This document shows, piece after piece, positions 8,533-19,465 of a stretch of 64,000 nucleotides of DNA. Position numbers and translations under genes: made by a program. The stretch comes from Mesorhizobium sp. YC-39 (GTDB taxonomy: Bacteria > Pseudomonadota > Alphaproteobacteria > Rhizobiales > Rhizobiaceae): the NCBI RefSeq assembly GCF_025753795.1, contig NZ_JAOWPS010000001.1, positions 1,426,001 to 1,490,000 of the forward strand, in the 5' to 3' direction. The first letter of the stretch is position 1, and each line of letters opens with the position of its first letter. The notes under the pieces are model-generated. The model was not told the DNA's origin, made no database searches, and was given only the letters and a program-made list of their open reading frames with translations.

Positions 8533-11151
8533 ATGGTCGACAGGGAAAACCGTGAGGACTGGAGGCGCGAGCGCTCCCTGCTGGCGCTCGGCCGGGCCGT
8601 GCGCGGCGAGGACGACGCTTCGCTGGTTTCGATCGGCGATCGGGCAGACCAATCATGGCGCGAGGATGCCGCAACACGCCATCAGCTCGCCCGCTCGCGC
8701 CGCGAGGCGCGACTGAATCCTCTGCTGGCCGCCGATACGACACAATTCGAGGCCGATTCCGTTTTGGCCACCGAGACGCAGCGTGACGCCGACGAGGCTG
8801 CCGCAGGTGGCTACACGCAAGATCGGCGGCCCGAAGAGCCGGCCGCCACGGATGCTTTCGAGGTCCGCCGTCCCCCTGCCGCACCCGAGCCTCCATACAT
8901 GGGTGAAGAGCAACGGCCTTCGCGGGACGAAGCCGTCAGAGGTGGCTATATGCAAGCCCGGCAGCCGGGAGGGTCGGCCACCACGGGTGTTTCCGAAGTC
9001 CGCCGTCCGCCTGCAGCATCCGAGCCTCGATACGCGGGTAAGCAGCAGCCCTCACGCGACGATGCCGACGCACAGGAATGGAGGCCACTGATCGATCCGA
9101 TGCAGGTCGTCCGCGGCATTGCCAGATCGAAGACGCTGATCGTCGCCATGACGATATTGGGCACTGCGCTTGGCGTCGCCATCGCGCTCTCGACACCGAA
9201 GAAATACGAGGCCACCGCCGAACTGATCGTCGACCCTCGCGACCTGAAGCTCACCGACCGCGATCTCACCCAATCGGTGGTTGCGTCCGACGCGACGCTG
9301 GCCATCGTCGAAAACCAGGTGCGCGTGCTGACCTCCGGCACCGTTCTCAACAAGGTCGTTGACAAGCTCAATCTCGTCAACGATCCGGAGTTCAACGGGC
9401 AAGGGTCGGGTGGCCTCGGCGTCATGTCACTCATCCGGTCAATCCTGTCGCGCAGTGACGGGCCGGGCGCCGACGAAAGCCGCCGCCGGGCGCTGGCGGT
9501 TAACAATCTGGCCGAAAGCCTTTCAGTCGAGCGAGGCGGCAAGACCTTCGTCATCACCGTCAGCGCCACCACGCAAAATGGCGAGAAGTCGGCTCTCATC
9601 GCCAACACGATGACGGATGTCTTCCTGCAGACCTTCGGCCAGATCCAGTCCGACACCGCAGGCCGCGCGACCGACGAGCTGACGGCCAGGCTCGATGAGC
9701 TGCGCAGGGGCGTGGAAGCAGCCGAGCGCAAGGTCGAGGATTTCAGGGCGACGCACGATCTGGTCGACGCGCAGGGCCGCCTGATCAGCGACGACGAGAT
9801 GCTCAAGCTCAACGAGCAGCTTTCCATCGCCCGCGCCCGCACGCTGGAACTCAATGCCCGTGCGGCGTCGGCGCGTTCGATCGACGTGAATTCGGTGCTG
9901 AGCGGCACTTTGCCCGAGGAGATCAACTCCAACACGATGAGCGAACTGCGCTCGCAATATGCGACGCTCAAGCAGGAGGCCGATCGCGCCGCGATCCGGC
10001 TTGGGCCGCGCCATCCCGAGCTCCAGGCGCTTAGTGCCCAGCTTGCGGGGGCGCGCGACCGCATCGCCGCGGAACTGCGCCGCATCGCCTCATCGCTGCA
10101 GGTCGACCTGAAACGCGCCGTGCAGCTCGAACAGGATCTCGCCTCCCGCCTGGCGCAACTGAAGGTCCGCAGCGGCGACGTCAACAGCGACCTGGTCACC
10201 TTGCGCGAACTCGAGCGCGAGGCCACCGCCAAGCGCTCCGTCTACGAACAATATCTTCTGCGCGCCAAGGAAACCGGCGAGCAGAAGGACATCAACACCG
10301 CCAACATCAACGTGATCTCCAAGGCCTTCGCCCCGCTCGAAGCGAACGGGCCCTCGCGCGCCGTGATGGTGCTGGCAGGCCTGCTGGGCGGGCTTGCCTC
10401 CGGCATCGGTCTCGGTGCCATGCGCGGCGCTTATGAGAGCCTGCGCGAAACCGCCAATTCACGTTCGCGCCGCAGGACCGATGAGCGCCCAACACCTCTC
10501 GAAGACAGGGCATATCAGGCGCCACCACCGTCCGTCTCGCCGGTCGAGGCCGCTGGCACGCAACGTTCGGGTCCGGTCGGCGCGCTGCTGTCGGTGGTGC
10601 GCAAGATTATGCCCGGCCAGGCGGCAAGTGAAAAATCGGCGCGTTCCAGTGATCCCATCCCACCCGCTATCGCCGAGAGCGAGAAGCCAATGGAGGAACA
10701 TCCCGTCTATCCGTCTCCCTACTACCCGCCCCAGCAGACGGCGTCCCCGGATCACTCGCAGCCACAGTTCCAGCAAGGCGGCTATGCTCCGTATCCGCAA
10801 CAGCCGCCCCTGCCTCATCAGATGATGCCTCGGCAGGCCGTCTATCCGGCCCCGCAGATGCAGCCATACCCCTATGCGCAACCGCCGATGGGCTATCCCT
10901 GGCAGGTGCAGCCGCCGCCGGCCGGCCATTATCCCTATCCGCCGCCCGCGATACCTTACGCGGGGCAGGCGCCTTACCCGCAGCAGCCCGCGCCGCCGAC
11001 CTATCCTCAGGCCCCGCTGGATGAGGCCCATCACGCTTCGGATGCCGATGAACAGCAATCCTCGGTAGACGAAATCCGCGCCAGCCTGCGTGAGTTCCGC
11101 GAAGCGGTTCGCGAACTCACCGAGAGCCGTTCGCGCCGCCGTTATTTCTGA
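8533..11151 (+). CDS. Wzz/ExoP-like polysaccharide co-polymerase without a kinase domain
   Basis: This protein of about 872 residues controls chain length and export of polysaccharide in the inner membrane. Residues 1-180 are charged and disordered and contain a 45-residue tandem repeat (units at about 8806 and 8941, each opening GGY and containing EVRRPPAA). A Wzz domain follows with one membrane segment (about residue 198), then a long coiled-coil periplasmic region, a GNVR-like part (RLGPRHPELQALSAQLA), and a second membrane segment near 610. No Walker A or BY-kinase domain follows. Instead there is a Pro/Tyr/Gln-rich tail (about 700-830) and a short charged C-terminus. A TTG at 8491 gives a longer frame; ATG 8533 is preferred. 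Confidence 0.82.
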   Translation: MVDRENREDWRRERSLLALGRAVRGEDDASLVSIGDRADQSWREDAATRHQLARSRREARLNPLLAADTTQFEADSVLATETQRDADEAAAGGYTQDRRPEEPAATDAFEVRRPPAAPEPPYMGEEQRPSRDEAVRGGYMQARQPGGSATTGVSEVRRPPAASEPRYAGKQQPSRDDADAQEWRPLIDPMQVVRGIARSKTLIVAMTILGTALGVAIALSTPKKYEATAELIVDPRDLKLTDRDLTQSVVASDATLAIVENQVRVLTSGTVLNKVVDKLNLVNDPEFNGQGSGGLGVMSLIRSILSRSDGPGADESRRRALAVNNLAESLSVERGGKTFVITVSATTQNGEKSALIANTMTDVFLQTFGQIQSDTAGRATDELTARLDELRRGVEAAERKVEDFRATHDLVDAQGRLISDDEMLKLNEQLSIARARTLELNARAASARSIDVNSVLSGTLPEEINSNTMSELRSQYATLKQEADRAAIRLGPRHPELQALSAQLAGARDRIAAELRRIASSLQVDLKRAVQLEQDLASRLAQLKVRSGDVNSDLVTLRELEREATAKRSVYEQYLLRAKETGEQKDINTANINVISKAFAPLEANGPSRAVMVLAGLLGGLASGIGLGAMRGAYESLRETANSRSRRRTDERPTPLEDRAYQAPPPSVSPVEAAGTQRSGPVGALLSVVRKIMPGQAASEKSARSSDPIPPAIAESEKPMEEHPVYPSPYYPPQQTASPDHSQPQFQQGGYAPYPQQPPLPHQMMPRQAVYPAPQMQPYPYAQPPMGYPWQVQPPPAGHYPYPPPAIPYAGQAPYPQQPAPPTYPQAPLDEAHHASDADEQQSSVDEIRASLREFREAVRELTESRSRRRYF

Positions 11152-11389
11152 ACCCCGAATAAACACCGCCGGTTTCGAGTTAACGGCATAAGACGGCGCA
11201 TTGACGGGATTGCCCGCTCGATTTTTCGTGAAAATGCCGCGCTGCATGTTACCCAAAAACCTGCTCTCGCGATTCCGAGGGCAGGCAGTGGTTTGGGCAA
11301 CGACTTGCATGGGACAAAGACCCGAAGCACGCCGCATGAATCCCTTCAGACGCGACGTGCTTTGGGCGGAACGGTGTTGAAGGTGGTTC

Positions 11390-12289
11390 ATGGCAGAAGT
11401 GATTGACGGCAAAAGCGTTGCCGAGGATGTGGTGCGGCGGGTCAAGGACCTGGCCGCCGACCTGACGGCAAAGGGCGCGCGCAAGCCCGGTCTCGCCGTG
11501 GTCATCGTCGGCGAGGACCCGGCGAGCCAGGTCTACGTCGCCTCCAAATCCCGCACCGCCAAGGAATGCGGCTTTCATTCGCTCCAGCACACGCTGCCGG
11601 CCGAGACCTCCGAGCAGGAATTGCTTGATATCATCGGTGAGCTCAACGCCGATCCGGCCATCAACGGCATTCTGGTGCAACTGCCGCTTCCCGGCCATAT
11701 CGATGCCGGCAAGATCATCCAGACCATCGCACCGGAAAAGGATGTCGACGGCTTCCACTTCATCAATGTCGGCAAGCTCGGCACCGGCGAACTCGAGACC
11801 GCCTTTGTTCCCTGCACGCCGGCTGGCTCGATGCTTTTGATCGAGCGCGTGCGCGGCAAGGATTTGTCCGGGCTCAACGCCGTCGTCGTCGGCCGCTCCA
11901 ATATCGTTGGCAAGCCGATGGCCAACCTTCTGCTTGCCGCCAACTGCACCGTCACCATCGCGCACAGCCGTACCAAGGATCTGCCGGCGCTGGCCCGCAC
12001 CGCCGATATTCTGGTGGCCGCTGTCGGGCGCCTGGAAATGGTCAAAGGTGACTGGGTCAAGCCGGGCGCCACCGTCATCGACGTCGGCATCAACCGCATC
12101 GCGGCGCCTGAAAGAGGTGAAGGCAAGACCCGTCTCGTCGGCGACGTTGCCTATGCCGAGGCGGCGAAGGTCGCCGGCGCCATCACGCCGGTGCCGGGCG
12201 GCGTCGGGCCGATGACCATTGCCATGCTGATGGCCAACACGCTAGCTTCCGCCTATCTCGCGGCCGGATTGAAACGGCCGTCCTTCTGA
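11390..12289 (+). CDS. folD: Methylenetetrahydrofolate dehydrogenase / cyclohydrolase
   Basis: This 299-residue FolD converts 5,10-methylene-THF to 10-formyl-THF with NADP in the cytosol. The family motifs are all present: [20 protein letters not shown] (residues about 41-60, containing the catalytic lysine), [13 protein letters not shown] (about 96-108), [16 protein letters not shown] (NADP site) and [14 protein letters not shown] near residue 265. Its length fits the usual 280-300. The start ATG 11390 is preceded by GGTGG. The GlxA-type regulator starts about 30 bp downstream on the same strand, so read-through is possible. The 238-bp gap before it (11152-11389) shows no gene. Confidence 0.95.
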   Translation: MAEVIDGKSVAEDVVRRVKDLAADLTAKGARKPGLAVVIVGEDPASQVYVASKSRTAKECGFHSLQHTLPAETSEQELLDIIGELNADPAINGILVQLPLPGHIDAGKIIQTIAPEKDVDGFHFINVGKLGTGELETAFVPCTPAGSMLLIERVRGKDLSGLNAVVVGRSNIVGKPMANLLLAANCTVTIAHSRTKDLPALARTADILVAAVGRLEMVKGDWVKPGATVIDVGINRIAAPERGEGKTRLVGDVAYAEAAKVAGAITPVPGGVGPMTIAMLMANTLASAYLAAGLKRPSF

Positions 12290-12321
12290 ACATTGGGTTC
12301 GAACCCTGGAAAGTCGCAGCT

Positions 12322-13320
12322 TTGCCGAACCTTGTTGCTCCTGTTGAACGGCCGGTCACGAATGATCCCGTTCAAGGCGGCCGGCAATTCGCGTTCCTGC
12401 TGGTCGACAAGTTTTCCATGTTCTCGCTGGCTGCGGCGATCGATACGTTCCGCTCGGCCAATCGCCTGCTCGGCCGCGACTTCTACGGCTGGACGACGGT
12501 GTCGGCCGACGGCGACGCCGTCATGGCTTCCAATGGCCTGCCGCTCAAGATCGACTATGCCGTCGCCGATCTGCCGCCGGTCGATATCCTTTTTGTCTCG
12601 GTCGGACTGACGACGGAATTTCCGGGCAAGAGCAAGGTGCTGGCGGCGCTGCGCAGCTGGGGCCGGCGCGGCAATGCGCTCGGCGCACTGTCGGTCGGCT
12701 CTTATCTGCTTGCCGAGGCGGGCCAGCTCGATGGCTATCGCTGCACCATCCATTGGGAAAACCGCGCCGGTTTCGTCGAGCGCTTCCCCGACATCAACTG
12801 CACCGGCAATGTCTTCGAGATCGACCGCAAGCGCTACACCTGCGCCGGCGGCACCACCTCGATCGATCTGATGCTGGAGATCGTGCGCGGCGATTTCGGC
12901 TCCAACCTCGCCAATGGCGTCGCCAACCAGTTCCAGCACGAGCGCATCCGCTCCGCCGGCGACCGCCAGCGCGTCGGGCCGGAACGCGACCTGACCGGCA
13001 AGTCGGAGAAGCTGAGGCGCATTGTCGAATTGATGGCCGACCACCTCGACGAGCCGCTGTCGGCGGTGCAACTCGCCAAATCGGCGGGCCTGTCAGTGCG
13101 CCAGGTCGAGCGCCTGTTCCTGCGCCATCTCAGCGTGACGCCCGGCCGCTATTACATGCGCCTCAGGCTCGAGCGGGCCCGGGAATTGCTGCGCCAGACC
13201 AACATGCCGATACTCGACGTGGCGATCGCCACCGGCTTCACCTCGCACTCCTATTTCGCCCAGAGCTACCGGCTGCAGTTCGGCCGGCCGCCTTCCGAGG
13301 AGCGGCGCACGACATACTGA
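12322..13320 (+). CDS. GlxA-family AraC-type transcriptional regulator
   Basis: This 332-residue regulator has an N-terminal DJ-1/PfpI-like class-I glutamine amidotransferase fold (residues about 15-185) and a C-terminal AraC helix-turn-helix pair (about 235-330). The latter includes LSAVQLAKSAGLSVRQVERL, a GRYYMRLRLERARELL stretch and GFTSHSYFAQSYRLQFGRPP. The amidotransferase nucleophile position reads LSVGSYLLAEAG, with serine/glycine rather than cysteine, so this half is probably a ligand sensor. Relatives such as GbdR and GlxA control amine or betaine catabolism, but the target here is unknown. The start is a TTG at 12322 with GGAAAG 8 nt before it; no ATG lies in frame before the domain. 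Confidence 0.85.
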   Translation: MPNLVAPVERPVTNDPVQGGRQFAFLLVDKFSMFSLAAAIDTFRSANRLLGRDFYGWTTVSADGDAVMASNGLPLKIDYAVADLPPVDILFVSVGLTTEFPGKSKVLAALRSWGRRGNALGALSVGSYLLAEAGQLDGYRCTIHWENRAGFVERFPDINCTGNVFEIDRKRYTCAGGTTSIDLMLEIVRGDFGSNLANGVANQFQHERIRSAGDRQRVGPERDLTGKSEKLRRIVELMADHLDEPLSAVQLAKSAGLSVRQVERLFLRHLSVTPGRYYMRLRLERARELLRQTNMPILDVAIATGFTSHSYFAQSYRLQFGRPPSEERRTTY

Positions 13321-13464
13321 CTGTTCAAGGCTGCGAGCCTCTCCAACGTATAGCGCTGCCGTCGCGCGAAATGGCGTTCAGTTGTGCTTAACGTCTGGCG
13401 CGGCTTGTGTCCTGCCGCCACGTCAAATAGCCTTCCCCTTTGGGGGCTTGCTCAGGAGATTTTC

Positions 13465-15135
13465 ATGGTGGGACTTGCGCGGAGCGTCGCTGCGGCGGCC
13501 TTCCTGCTGTGGATGACGACGCTCGGCCATGCCGCCGATCGTGTCATCGTCATTCTCGATGCCTCCGGCTCCATGTGGGCGCAGATCGACGGCAAGCCCA
13601 AGCTCGAAATAGCCCGCGAGTCCCTCAGAGCCGCGCTGCAGTCGATCCCGACCGACAGGGAGATCGGCTTCATGGCCTATGGCCATCGCGAGAAGGCCAG
13701 TTGCGAGGACATCGAACTCATCGTGCCGCCACAGCCGGGTTCGGCCGGCGCCATTTCCACCGCCGCCGACAGCCTGAAATTTCTCGGCAAGACGCCGCTG
13801 AGCGCGGCCGTCAAGCAAGCGGCCGAAGCGTTGAAATACACCGAGGACAAGGCCACGGTCGTTCTCATCACCGACGGGCTCGAAACCTGCGGTGGCGATC
13901 CTTGCGCGCTTGGCAAGGAACTGAAGGCTGCCGGGGTTGATTTCACCGCTGACGTCGTCGGCTTCGGCCTGACCGCTGATGAGGGCAAGCAGGTCGCCTG
14001 CCTCGCCGAAAACACCGGCGGCAAATACATCCAGGCCTCGGACGAGAAGGCGCTGCAGGAAGCGCTCGCCGAAACGGTCGCTGCACCTGAACCTGCACCG
14101 GCACCTGCGCCCGAACCCGCGCCTGCACCGCAGCCGGCGCCCGAGCCGGCAAAGCCGGAATTCAATTTCACCCCGACCGTGGTCCTGGCCGAGGGCGGCG
14201 ATCCTCTCACTGACGGCAATGCCTGGGAAATCTACAAGGCGATGGCCGACGGCACGCGCGGCGATTCCATCGCCACCGAATACGGGGCCTACAAGGGCAA
14301 TCTCGAACCGGGCGACTACATCGTCGTCGCGCGCATCGGCGAGGCCAAGGCCGAACAGAAGATCAAGATCGAGGCGGGCCAGGTCTACAAGCCCCTCTTC
14401 ACGCTGAATGCCGGCACGTTGATCATTCATCCGCGGCCAAGCGAGGGCGCCGACGTGGCCGATAGCGCGGCTGTCGTGATCGCCTATCCGGGCGCTGATA
14501 TGCCCGCGACCTATTATGGCGACACGAAAGTCGTGCTGCCGGCCGGCGACGAGAAAGTGACCGTCACGATCGGGCAGGGCGTGGTGACCGAAACGATCCC
14601 GCTTACTGCCGGCAGGGTCATCGACAAGGACATCATCGTTGGCGTCGGGAATGTCGTTGCCAACGCCTATTACACAGCCGGTGGCGACAAGGCCGATGGG
14701 ACCGGCGTCGGCTTCAAGGTGCTCAAGGCGAAAAAGAAGATCGACGGCACGCGCGAAGAGGTGACCTATGCCTATGGTCCCGACAGCAAGTTCGATCTGC
14801 CGCCGGACGACTATGTGATGGCTGCTACCGTCGACCTCGCCGTCGTCGAGCAGGCGTTCAGCGTCAAGGTCGGCGAGCATCAGGATCTGAAGATCGCGAT
14901 GAATGCCGGCGTGCTGGCGATCACTGCACCCGGAACCTCGAAGGTCGAGATATTCGAGGCGAAGAAGGACATTAACGGCAATCGCAAATCGCTCGGCTAT
15001 GCCTATGACCAGAAGTATCAGGCGGCCATATCGGCCGGCGACTACGTCGTCGTCTCGGAGAAGTCGGACAATAGCCGCAAGGAAGGCACCGTGACCGTGA
15101 AGGCCGGTGAACGAGCCGAGCTTACCGTGCAATAG
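13465..15135 (+). CDS. Secreted von Willebrand factor A domain protein
   Basis: This 556-residue protein has a signal peptide (cleavage probably after TTLGHA, residue 23). A VWA domain follows directly, with the complete metal site [10 protein letters not shown], the threonine in KTPLSAAV and the aspartate in [12 protein letters not shown] proline/alanine/glutamate repeat linker (about 207-232) leads to a C-terminal half of three or four repeated beta-rich units resembling carboxypeptidase-regulatory-like folds, each ending in a GDY(I/V)V-type strand. It is probably a periplasmic or surface adhesion protein. The ATG at 13465 has CAGGAGAT 6 nt upstream. A strong terminator follows 22 bp after the stop. 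Confidence 0.85.
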   Translation: MVGLARSVAAAAFLLWMTTLGHAADRVIVILDASGSMWAQIDGKPKLEIARESLRAALQSIPTDREIGFMAYGHREKASCEDIELIVPPQPGSAGAISTAADSLKFLGKTPLSAAVKQAAEALKYTEDKATVVLITDGLETCGGDPCALGKELKAAGVDFTADVVGFGLTADEGKQVACLAENTGGKYIQASDEKALQEALAETVAAPEPAPAPAPEPAPAPQPAPEPAKPEFNFTPTVVLAEGGDPLTDGNAWEIYKAMADGTRGDSIATEYGAYKGNLEPGDYIVVARIGEAKAEQKIKIEAGQVYKPLFTLNAGTLIIHPRPSEGADVADSAAVVIAYPGADMPATYYGDTKVVLPAGDEKVTVTIGQGVVTETIPLTAGRVIDKDIIVGVGNVVANAYYTAGGDKADGTGVGFKVLKAKKKIDGTREEVTYAYGPDSKFDLPPDDYVMAATVDLAVVEQAFSVKVGEHQDLKIAMNAGVLAITAPGTSKVEIFEAKKDINGNRKSLGYAYDQKYQAAISAGDYVVVSEKSDNSRKEGTVTVKAGERAELTVQ

Positions 15136-15157
15136 AATTCGGATTGCAACAAACGGA

Positions 15158-15181
15158 GGGCGGCCACGAGCCGCCCTTTTT
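15158..15181 (+). terminator. Rho-independent terminator after the VWA gene
   Basis: A perfect 7-bp stem, GGGCGGC / GCCGCCC, closes a 5-nt loop (CACGA) and is followed directly by five T residues. It lies 22 bp past the VWA gene stop and 20 bp before the end of the convergent edd gene, so it separates the two. Confidence 0.92.
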
Positions 15182-15199
15182 CATGACGGAAAAAAGCCG

Positions 15200-17023
15200 T
15201 CACGCCGTTCCGAATGCGCTGGCGCCATGGTCGGCGCGGCCCACCAATTGCCGGAACCCGGCGAAAAGCTCGCGGCCGAAGCCGAACTCATTGCCGATGA
15301 GGTCGGCATCCGCCGTCCGGCGCAGCGCGAAATCAGCCGCCGGCACCAGCACTTCCAGCGTTCCGGCCTCGGCGTCCAGCCTGATGATGTCGCCATCATG
15401 GATCCGGGCGATCGGTCCGTCCTCGACCGCTTCCGGCGTCACATGGATCGCCGCCGGCACCTTGCCGGATGCGCCCGACATGCGCCCGTCGGTCACCAGC
15501 GCCACATGCTGGCCGCGATCCTGCAGGATGCCCAGCACGGTGGTCAGCTTGTGCAGTTCCGGCATGCCGTTGGCTTTAGGCCCCTGGAAGCGGATGACGG
15601 CGATGAAGTCGCCGGTGAGCGTTCCGGCCTTGAATGCGTCGTTCAGCCCTTGCTGGCTGTCGAACACCTTGGCCGGCGCCTCGATGATGCGCCGCTCCGG
15701 CTTCACGGCGGAAGTCTTGATGACGGCGTGGCCGAGATTGCCGGAAAGCATTTTCAGCCCGCCTGTCGGCTGGAACGCCTTCTTGAACGGCGCCAGCACC
15801 TTCTCGTCGCCGCTTTCGCGGGGGGCGGCCTCGCGCACCACGCTGCCGTCGGCGCCGAGCTTGGCCTCGACCGCATAGGGCCTCAAGCCTTCGCCCCACA
15901 CCGTCTGCACGTCCTCATGCAGGATGCCTTCGTCGAGCAGTTCGCGGATCAGGAAGCCGAGCCCTCCAGCCGCATGGAAATGGTTCACGTCGGCAAGCCC
16001 GTTCGGATAGACCCGGGCCAGCAGCGGCACGGCTTCCGACAGGTCCGAAATATCCTGCCAGTTAATGGCAATGCCCGCCGCCGCCGCCATGGCGACCAGA
16101 TGGATGGTGTGATTGGTCGAGCCGCCGGTGGCATGCAGGCCGACGATGCCGTTGACGATCGAGCGCTCGTCGATCATGCGCCCTGCCGGCGTATAGGCAT
16201 TGCCGAGCGCGGTGATCGCCAGTGCCCGCTTCGTCGCTTCCCTGGTCAGCGCATCGCGCAGCGGTGTGCCGGGATTGACGAAGGAGGCGCCAGGGGTGTG
16301 CAGGCCCATGATCTCCATCAGCATCTGGTTGGAGTTGGCCGTGCCGTAGAAGGTGCAGGTTCCCGGCCCGTGATAGGATTTGGACTCGGCCTCGAGCAGT
16401 TCGGCGCGACCCGCCTTGCCTTCGGCATAGAGTTGGCGGACCTTGGCCTTTTCGTCGTTGGGCAGGCCTGTCGTCATCGGCCCGGCCGGGATGAACACCG
16501 CCGGCAGGTGGCCGAACGTCAGAGCTGCGATCACCAGTCCCGGCACGATCTTGTCGCAGACGCCGAGATAGACGGCGGCATCGAACATATTGTGCGACAG
16601 GCCGATTGCCGCGGCCATGGCGATCACGTCGCGTGAGAACAGCGACAGCTCCATGCCGGGCTGGCCCTGCGTGACGCCATCGCACATCGCCGGCACGCCG
16701 CCGGCCACCTGGGCAATGCCGCCGGCCTCGCGCGCCGCATCCTTGATCAATGCCGGAAATGTCTCGAATGGCTGATGTGCCGACAGCATGTCATTGTAGG
16801 AGGTGATGATGCCGAGGTTCGGCACCCGGTCGCCGCCCAGCGCCACCTTTTCGGAAGGGCTGCAGACCGCAAAGCCATGCGCGAGGTTGCCGCAGGACAG
16901 CACGGCCCGGTTGGCGGTGCGGTTCGACGCCTCGGCAATGCGGCCGAGATAGGCCTCGCGGCCTGGTTTGGAGCGTTGGCGGATGCGCTCGGTGATGGCT
17001 TCGATGTCGCGTCTTGCGGCCAT
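15200..17023 (-). CDS. edd: Phosphogluconate dehydratase (6-phosphogluconate to KDPG)
   Basis: This 607-residue Edd of the IlvD/Edd family dehydrates 6-phosphogluconate to 2-keto-3-deoxy-6-phosphogluconate, the first committed step of the Entner-Doudoroff pathway. Iron-sulfur ligand cysteines are visible at about residue 114 ([17 protein letters not shown]), 156 ([10 protein letters not shown]) and 223 ([17 protein letters not shown]). The C-terminal [16 protein letters not shown] motif is typical. Length matches the family (about 600-608). The ATG at 17023 follows AAAGGA. It is the last gene of zwf-pgl-edd, 70 bp after pgl. The aldolase gene (eda) is not in the window. Confidence 0.96.
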   Translation of the reverse strand: MAARRDIEAITERIRQRSKPGREAYLGRIAEASNRTANRAVLSCGNLAHGFAVCSPSEKVALGGDRVPNLGIITSYNDMLSAHQPFETFPALIKDAAREAGGIAQVAGGVPAMCDGVTQGQPGMELSLFSRDVIAMAAAIGLSHNMFDAAVYLGVCDKIVPGLVIAALTFGHLPAVFIPAGPMTTGLPNDEKAKVRQLYAEGKAGRAELLEAESKSYHGPGTCTFYGTANSNQMLMEIMGLHTPGASFVNPGTPLRDALTREATKRALAITALGNAYTPAGRMIDERSIVNGIVGLHATGGSTNHTIHLVAMAAAAGIAINWQDISDLSEAVPLLARVYPNGLADVNHFHAAGGLGFLIRELLDEGILHEDVQTVWGEGLRPYAVEAKLGADGSVVREAAPRESGDEKVLAPFKKAFQPTGGLKMLSGNLGHAVIKTSAVKPERRIIEAPAKVFDSQQGLNDAFKAGTLTGDFIAVIRFQGPKANGMPELHKLTTVLGILQDRGQHVALVTDGRMSGASGKVPAAIHVTPEAVEDGPIARIHDGDIIRLDAEAGTLEVLVPAADFALRRTADADLIGNEFGFGRELFAGFRQLVGRADHGASAFGTA

Positions 17024-17093
17024 GGCGTCGGTCCTTTCGTGGCCCCGGAAAACATCCTCCCACCGTCTGCCGGGACCATTGGCGAGTTGAAAA

Positions 17094-17807
17094 TCAGGGT
17101 GCCCAGAAAACCTCTACGGCCTTGGGCGCTGCGTCGATCACGGCGCGAATGGGCTTTCTCGCGCCCGGTCCCATGGCGCCGTCAAACGCGGTGCGCTTGT
17201 CATCGCCTTCGATATGCAGCGCGACGAAACCGGCATCGATGATCCGCGCCATCGACAGCGTGAGCCGAGGCTCACCGCCGCTCGGTGCGTGTACCGGCAG
17301 CACGATCCTTGGCGAGGACGGGTCGAGCAATGCCGGGAGATTGTCGGCATCGGGAAAGAACGAGGCCGTGTGTCCGTCGGCGCCCATGCCGAGTATCGCC
17401 ACGTCGAGCGGCCAGGGCAGCGATTTCAGCGCTTCGCTGTCCGATGCCGCCGCATCCTCGATGCTTGCCGCCTCGTGGTAGAGCGGCACGAAGCGCGCCG
17501 CGGACGCAGCGTTCTGCAAGAGGTTGGCGGCCACCAGCGCAGCGTTGGAGCGCGGTGAGGAAGGAGGCACGAAACGCTCGTCGATCAGCGTCACCGTGAC
17601 CTTGTCCCAGGCAATCGGGATTGCCGAGAGGGCGGCAAAGAATTTCGCCGGCGTCGTGCCGCCGGAGACGGCCAGCAGCGCGGTGCCGCGCTCTGCGATC
17701 GCCTTGGTGAGGCGGCCCGCAACATGATCGGCAAGTGCGGCCGCCAATTCGGGGCGGTCGGCGAAGCCGTTCCAGTTGTAGGCGGCGTTCAATTGCTCTC
17801 GTGCCAT
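17094..17807 (-). CDS. pgl: 6-phosphogluconolactonase
   Basis: This 237-residue lactonase of the glucosamine-6-phosphate isomerase/6PGL superfamily hydrolyses 6-phosphogluconolactone made by Zwf. Motifs are [13 protein letters not shown] (about 46-58, phosphate binding), LIDERFVPP (about 76-84) and [16 protein letters not shown] (about 142-157, with the catalytic Asp and His). The frame is open far upstream inside zwf, but ATG 17807 is chosen because homology begins with [15 protein letters not shown] and it overlaps the zwf stop by only 19 bp. This suggests translational coupling in the order zwf-pgl-edd. Confidence 0.93.
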   Translation of the reverse strand: MAREQLNAAYNWNGFADRPELAAALADHVAGRLTKAIAERGTALLAVSGGTTPAKFFAALSAIPIAWDKVTVTLIDERFVPPSSPRSNAALVAANLLQNAASAARFVPLYHEAASIEDAAASDSEALKSLPWPLDVAILGMGADGHTASFFPDADNLPALLDPSSPRIVLPVHAPSGGEPRLTLSMARIIDAGFVALHIEGDDKRTAFDGAMGPGARKPIRAVIDAAPKAVEVFWAP

Positions 17808-19258
17808 GTCCGCCCGTCGCGTTCGATCAGCGCAATCGAGGCCGAAGGTCCCCATGTGCCCGCCGTATAGCCTTGCGCGTCCTGCCTTGCGCTTTCCCAG
17901 GCGTTCTGGATCGGGTCGATCCATTGCCACGCCGCCTCGACCTCGTCGCGGCGCATGAACAGCGTCTGGTTGCCGCGGATGACATCCATGATCAGCCGCT
18001 CATAGGCATCGGGCGCGCGGCCGTCGAAGGATTGCGCGAAACTCATGTCGAGCGAAATCTGGCGCAGCCGCATGCCGCCCGGCCCCGGATCCTTGATCAT
18101 GATGAACTGCCTGACGCCTTCGTCCGGCTGCAGCCTGATGACCAGTTGGTTGGCGAAGATCGGCCCGGCGCTGTCGTCGAAGATCGAATGTGGGATTGGC
18201 TTGAATTCGATGACGATTTCCGAAACGCGGGTCGCCAGCCGCTTGCCCGTCCTGAGGTAGAACGGCACGCCCGCCCAGCGCCAGTTGCCGATCTCGGCCT
18301 TGATGGCGACGAAGGTCTCGGTGTTGCTGTCCTTGCCGAGTTCCTCGACATAGCTCTTCACCGGCCCTCCGGCCGAGGCTCCGGCGCGGTACTGGCCGCG
18401 CACCGTATGCTTGGGCGCCTCGTTGCCATTGATGCGCTTCAGCGACCGCAGCACCTTCAGCTTTTCGTCGCGCACGGCGTCGGCGTCCATCGACGACGGC
18501 GCCTCCATGGCGACGAGGCAGAGCAGCTGCAGCATGTGGTTCTGCACCATGTCGCGCAGCGCGCCGGCCTTGTCGTAATAGGTGACGCGGTCTTCCAGGC
18601 CAACCGTCTCGGCCACGGTGATCTGCACATGGTCGACATTGGCGGAATTCCACAACGGCTCATAGAGCGCATTGGCAAAGCGCAGCGCCATTAGGTTCTG
18701 CACTGTCTCCTTGCCGAGATAGTGGTCGATGCGGAAGATCTGGCTTTCGTGGAAATCATCGCCGACCAGGTCGTTGAGCGTGCGCGCCGAGGCGAGATCA
18801 CGCCCGATCGGCTTCTCCAGCACGATGCGCGAATTCGGCGTGATCAGATTGTGCTCTTTCAGCTTGTGCGAGATGTCGCCGAACAGCGCCGGCGCCACCG
18901 CCAAATAGAAGGCGCGGATGCGGTCGCTGTCGCCGATCGCCTTCTTCAGCTTGTCGAAACCGGCGCCGGTGGTGGCGTCGGCCGAGACATAGGAAAGGCG
19001 GGCAAGAAACGTCTTCAGCTCCTTGGCGTCGATGTCGGCCGGCTTCACATGGTCCGAAATCGCCTGCTTGGCGAAAGCCTGGAATTCCTCGTCGGTCATC
19101 TTCGAGCGCGAGGTGCCGATGATACGGGTCGGTTCGGAGAACTGATGGTCGCGCTGGCGATGGTAGAGCGACGGCAGGAGCTTGCGTTCCGACAGATCGC
19201 CGGTGCCGCCGAAAATGATGAAGTCGAAAGGGTCGACAGGGATGATCTGGCTGGTCAT
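17789..19258 (-). CDS. zwf: Glucose-6-phosphate 1-dehydrogenase
   Basis: This 489-residue Zwf oxidises glucose 6-phosphate to 6-phosphogluconolactone with NADP. The N-terminal dinucleotide motif reads FGGTGDLSERKLLPSLY (residues about 16-32). The active-site signature RIDHYLGKETVQN lies at about 176-188, with the catalytic histidine. Length fits the family. It is first in the operon with pgl and edd, which together carry glucose 6-phosphate to KDPG, the main sugar route in rhizobia. Its promoter must lie in the 207-bp interval 19259-19465, which is AT-rich at 19298-19325 and also serves the divergent SDR gene. Confidence 0.97.
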   Translation of the reverse strand: MTSQIIPVDPFDFIIFGGTGDLSERKLLPSLYHRQRDHQFSEPTRIIGTSRSKMTDEEFQAFAKQAISDHVKPADIDAKELKTFLARLSYVSADATTGAGFDKLKKAIGDSDRIRAFYLAVAPALFGDISHKLKEHNLITPNSRIVLEKPIGRDLASARTLNDLVGDDFHESQIFRIDHYLGKETVQNLMALRFANALYEPLWNSANVDHVQITVAETVGLEDRVTYYDKAGALRDMVQNHMLQLLCLVAMEAPSSMDADAVRDEKLKVLRSLKRINGNEAPKHTVRGQYRAGASAGGPVKSYVEELGKDSNTETFVAIKAEIGNWRWAGVPFYLRTGKRLATRVSEIVIEFKPIPHSIFDDSAGPIFANQLVIRLQPDEGVRQFIMIKDPGPGGMRLRQISLDMSFAQSFDGRAPDAYERLIMDVIRGNQTLFMRRDEVEAAWQWIDPIQNAWESARQDAQGYTAGTWGPSASIALIERDGRTWHESN

Positions 19259-19465
19259 GGTCCGTCCGCTCTGACGCCGGTCACGAGTACGCGGCTGATA
19301 TATTCTAATCGATTTAAATTTTCCAGTGCCATGGTGTCACATCCCAAGGCCAGTCGGTCGTCACCGATTGGTCCTAACATGTACCCTTGACACTGGCGCG
19401 ACCCGGAGGCTTGTCGCTAGCGATGGCTCCGGGAGGCCTTCGCACATGCAGCATAGAGCGGTTCA

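Noticed and set aside
13423..15132. A 569-codon minus-strand open frame opposite the VWA gene
   Set aside because: It is the antisense shadow of a GC-rich gene with clear signal peptide, MIDAS motif and ribosome site. The minus-strand product is low-complexity and Arg/Asp/Gly-rich.
19298..19325. HexR- or RpiR-type operator before zwf
   Set aside because: The AT-rich stretch has no clear dyad that I can match to a known site, so only a promoter region is claimed.
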